DNA of 64,000 bases from assembly GCF_024679095.1 (NCBI RefSeq), contig NC_066520.1:17059831-17123830 (forward strand), read 5' to 3'. How positions within the stretch are numbered: the stretch's first letter is position 1; each line of letters starts with the position of its first letter. This document shows positions 61,641 through 64,000 of this stretch, in pieces. The translations under genes and the position numbers were made by a program. The notes under the pieces were generated by a model. That model ran no database searches and was not told the DNA's origin. It saw nothing but the letters and a program-made list of their open reading frames with translations. Source of the stretch: Eriocheir sinensis. Lineage: Eukaryota > Arthropoda > Malacostraca > Decapoda > Varunidae.

Positions 61641-62820
61641 TGCCAGTATACAGCGCCACCAGTGATCTCTAAGTTACTCCATCGCCAGACCCGCTCACTC
61701 AACCACACTATCATCGCCACCTACCGACTCGCCACGATACGAACCCACCGGAAACTCTCACGCTGGAAAATGTTTAGAAATTGCTTGATATACTTCTAAA
61801 TCACAACACGCCATCAACTTTCCATTTACAAAACATACCCAAAACACTTGATATACACTGAATCTGCATCGTCTTTCCTTCTTTTTATATTCAGCGCATT
61901 TTAGCCTTTCACCATTGCATGAAGGGTAAGCATTTTCGCATCATATATTAAAAAGAATACACCCATTCAAGTTCAGCTCCGGGCAAAAGCGACACATGTA
62001 GGGCCGAAACGGGTGGCAGCCTTCCCCTGTTATTTGTCTGTCCGTGTGGCGCGCTAATCACTAAAACATTAACGGGCGCCGGGGACGTGAATGAGTGAAC
62101 GTCTCTTTTAGCGCGTGGTGCTTTTACGGAATTGTTTAGGAAGATGGTGGATAAATGGAAGGCTATTAGTGAGGAAGGGGGAACAGCAGAGGGACGGCTG
62201 CTAATAGAACCCCAAAAAGAGATTAATGTCGCTACGAACCAGTGACCGTCGGCTTGCATGGGGTCGCTAACTACAGGGCAAACGTGACGCGAGGAGGGGA
62301 CAAGTTGTAGCGGGTCCAATAAGGAAGACAGATGGTAGTTGACGACACCTGCACTTACGAACAGAAATAACCTAATCCATCGGTATATTCACAGCTCATG
62401 ACGCCTTTGCTGTGTCCTGTTTCTCCCCCTTCTCGCAGCCCTTCATCACAGACTCCACGCAATAGAAGTAGAGTGAGGGAGTGGTGGTGGTGGTGGGTGG
62501 CGTCAGAGGTTCCCCAGGGTGCGTCTAATGAACCTCCCGCACGCATACACAATCACTTTCAGCTCCGCTTGTACACAGCGCTGAGTTGCCTCATTTACGC
62601 AGCCGAACATGCAGGGAAAATAAAAAATGTGCAGGCTGCTGTGTTGTGTTGCTGCTGCTCTCTTGATGATGAATTGAACTTTATTTTCGGAACAGTTAAA
62701 AGGGAAATGGATGGAGTCTAAACTATGCCGTTCAATTGTGACCACGATCGGGGAACGAGAGAAGAGCGTTTTCGAGCGGTTCCATTTTTACGTTTGTGTA
62801 TGTGAGCGGGAAGGCATACG

Positions 62821-62938
<118 letters not shown>

Positions 62939-63011
62939 AATTATCTTTATTGCTATTACCGTTCAAATCATAAAAAAAAGGAGTGGCGGGAGTAAAGACG
63001 TGTGATGTATG

Positions 63012-63012
<1 letters not shown>

Positions 63013-63066
<54 letters not shown>
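63013..63066. repeat. (GT)n microsatellite
   Basis: Pure GT run. 63070-63435 is unique. Confidence 0.98.
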
Positions 63067-63070
<4 letters not shown>

Positions 63071-63439
63071 TGTGTATGGAAATTGATTACACTGCACGTA
63101 CCACCATCAGGCAACTCACGCCCGACTGACCCAGCCGTCCCCCTTCCCATCTCCTCCCATCCACCCCACCTACACACCCCACACAAGCTAAAAGGAAGAT
63201 GGTGCTGGAAAGGTTAGCGCGCGTTAATTCTGAAGGCCCGGTCCAGTTTTTCACGCCCCGCTACAGCTGTCTGCTTTAAGCCACAACCGGGAGGGTGAAT
63301 CTACCCCAAGTGCTGTCCATCGAAACTTTGCCCCATATAATAAAGACCATCTAGCAGCGCAGTTATTAGAAGAAGGAAGTCATGAAGCAGCTGATTTTTT
63401 AGGGGATTGGTGTTATGATAATGGATTTGAGACATGAGG

Positions 63440-63578
63440 CACACTGTAAAAAAATTAAAAATGAAGAGTATAAAAAGGGCATACCTCGGGAACTAAGGTA
63501 TAATATCGAGTCAAACACCCTTAACCTCACCAATACCCTTTTTATACCCTTTTTATACCTTTAATTTTTTGCAGTGTG
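63440..63578. mobile_element. Foldback/MITE-like element, 139 bp
   Basis: The left end reads CACACTGTAAAAAAATTAAA and the right end is its near reverse complement (TTTAATTTTTTGCAGTGTG). Inside, TATAAAAAGGG on the left is matched by two copies of its complement on the right, so the arms reach about 35-45 bases with an internal 12-bp duplication. No coding capacity and no clear target-site duplication (CATGAGG versus AGTCTGG), so the superfamily is undetermined. Confidence 0.65.
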
Positions 63579-64000
63579 AGTCTGGAGGAAGAGGAGGCAG
63601 AGGACAGAAGCTACTGGCGACAACATATTAGAGGAGCCGAACCCAATAGGCATTAATGAGAAGATGTTAAAATTTTCGTGAGACAAATAAAGTGATACAT
63701 GTTAATCTTGATAAAAATGACCCAAGAAAATATAACCCGAGAATTGAAGTGGATTTTTTATTGCGCGCTCTTCAATACCTTTTGTTTTTATTCCCTTTTA
63801 TTACCGATAGAAAGGACGTTATATGAAGCTTTCCCTGGAGACGAGACACTTGGCCTCTCAGTAAAACGTAGACATGGCACGACCGCACCTTTGATGGCGG
63901 CACTGGACAAGGTGAGCACAGGTAAATAGCTGACCATGAACGGGGGTAGAACTATAAAAAAAATACGACCGTCAACATATGGATGGACACAAACTCAGAT
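63579..64000. other. Unique sequence to window end
   Basis: A 76-codon plus-strand frame at 63699-63929 shows no familiar motif. GCACTGGACAAGGTGAGCACA near 63900 contains a donor-like AAGGTGAGC, so an exon edge here is conceivable but unsupported otherwise. Confidence 0.4.

Overview
The window looks like intergenic, accessory-type DNA from a large eukaryotic genome, most likely a decapod crustacean and probably a crab. The reasons are the very high density of long, almost uninterrupted dinucleotide microsatellites (GA/CT, CA/GT, TA), decayed jockey-like non-LTR retrotransposon pieces whose peptide motifs resemble crab copies, and a tRNA-derived SINE. The taxon is an inference from these features; nothing here is a species marker. 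There are no operons, rRNA genes, recognisable tRNA genes or CRISPR arrays, and I could not recognise one intact protein-coding gene. Most long open frames come from simple repeats or polypurine/polypyrimidine tracts, which rarely contain stop codons.

Layout. 0-14 kb: TA, GA, CA and CT arrays, a fossil reverse-transcriptase fragment (3.5-3.7 kb, minus strand), several 110-170 bp tandem duplications, a 31-bp minisatellite at 5.4 kb, a degenerate CCTGTAA-type minisatellite at 9.0-9.3 kb and a possible regulatory element at 7.6-7.8 kb. 14.5-24.4 kb: long purine- or pyrimidine-only domains, very long GA arrays and a 30-bp minisatellite. 24.6-32 kb: microsatellites including a GT-GA-GT compound array, a SINE at 28.0-28.4 kb, and several two- or three-copy duplications. 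32-39 kb: mostly unique sequence, including an AT-rich stretch and a possible remnant of a transposase-like protein. 39.28-39.86 kb: a large inverted repeat with arms of about 220-230 bp. 40-43 kb: two tandem arrays and a jockey-like element whose central RT region has been replaced by a CT-rich microsatellite. 43-52.5 kb: a dispersed repeat shared with 32.6 kb, a possible regulatory cluster at 45.9-46.1 kb and six or more tandem arrays. 52.8-56 kb: giant GA arrays, a reverse-transcriptase motif A scrap and an 860-bp array of 20-bp units. 56-64 kb: pyrimidine-rich DNA, trinucleotide arrays, an exact 159-bp duplication and a 139-bp foldback/MITE-like element.

The most striking pattern is the number of independent low-copy tandem duplications, about 25 in 64 kb. 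Their sequences look unrelated, yet many share a period of 133-141 bp and most of the rest fall between 110 and 165 bp. In one array a CA microsatellite sits inside a single repeat unit, so the birth of a microsatellite can be read by comparison with its sister copies. I see no set of genes working together; the window records repeat birth, duplication and retrotransposon decay.
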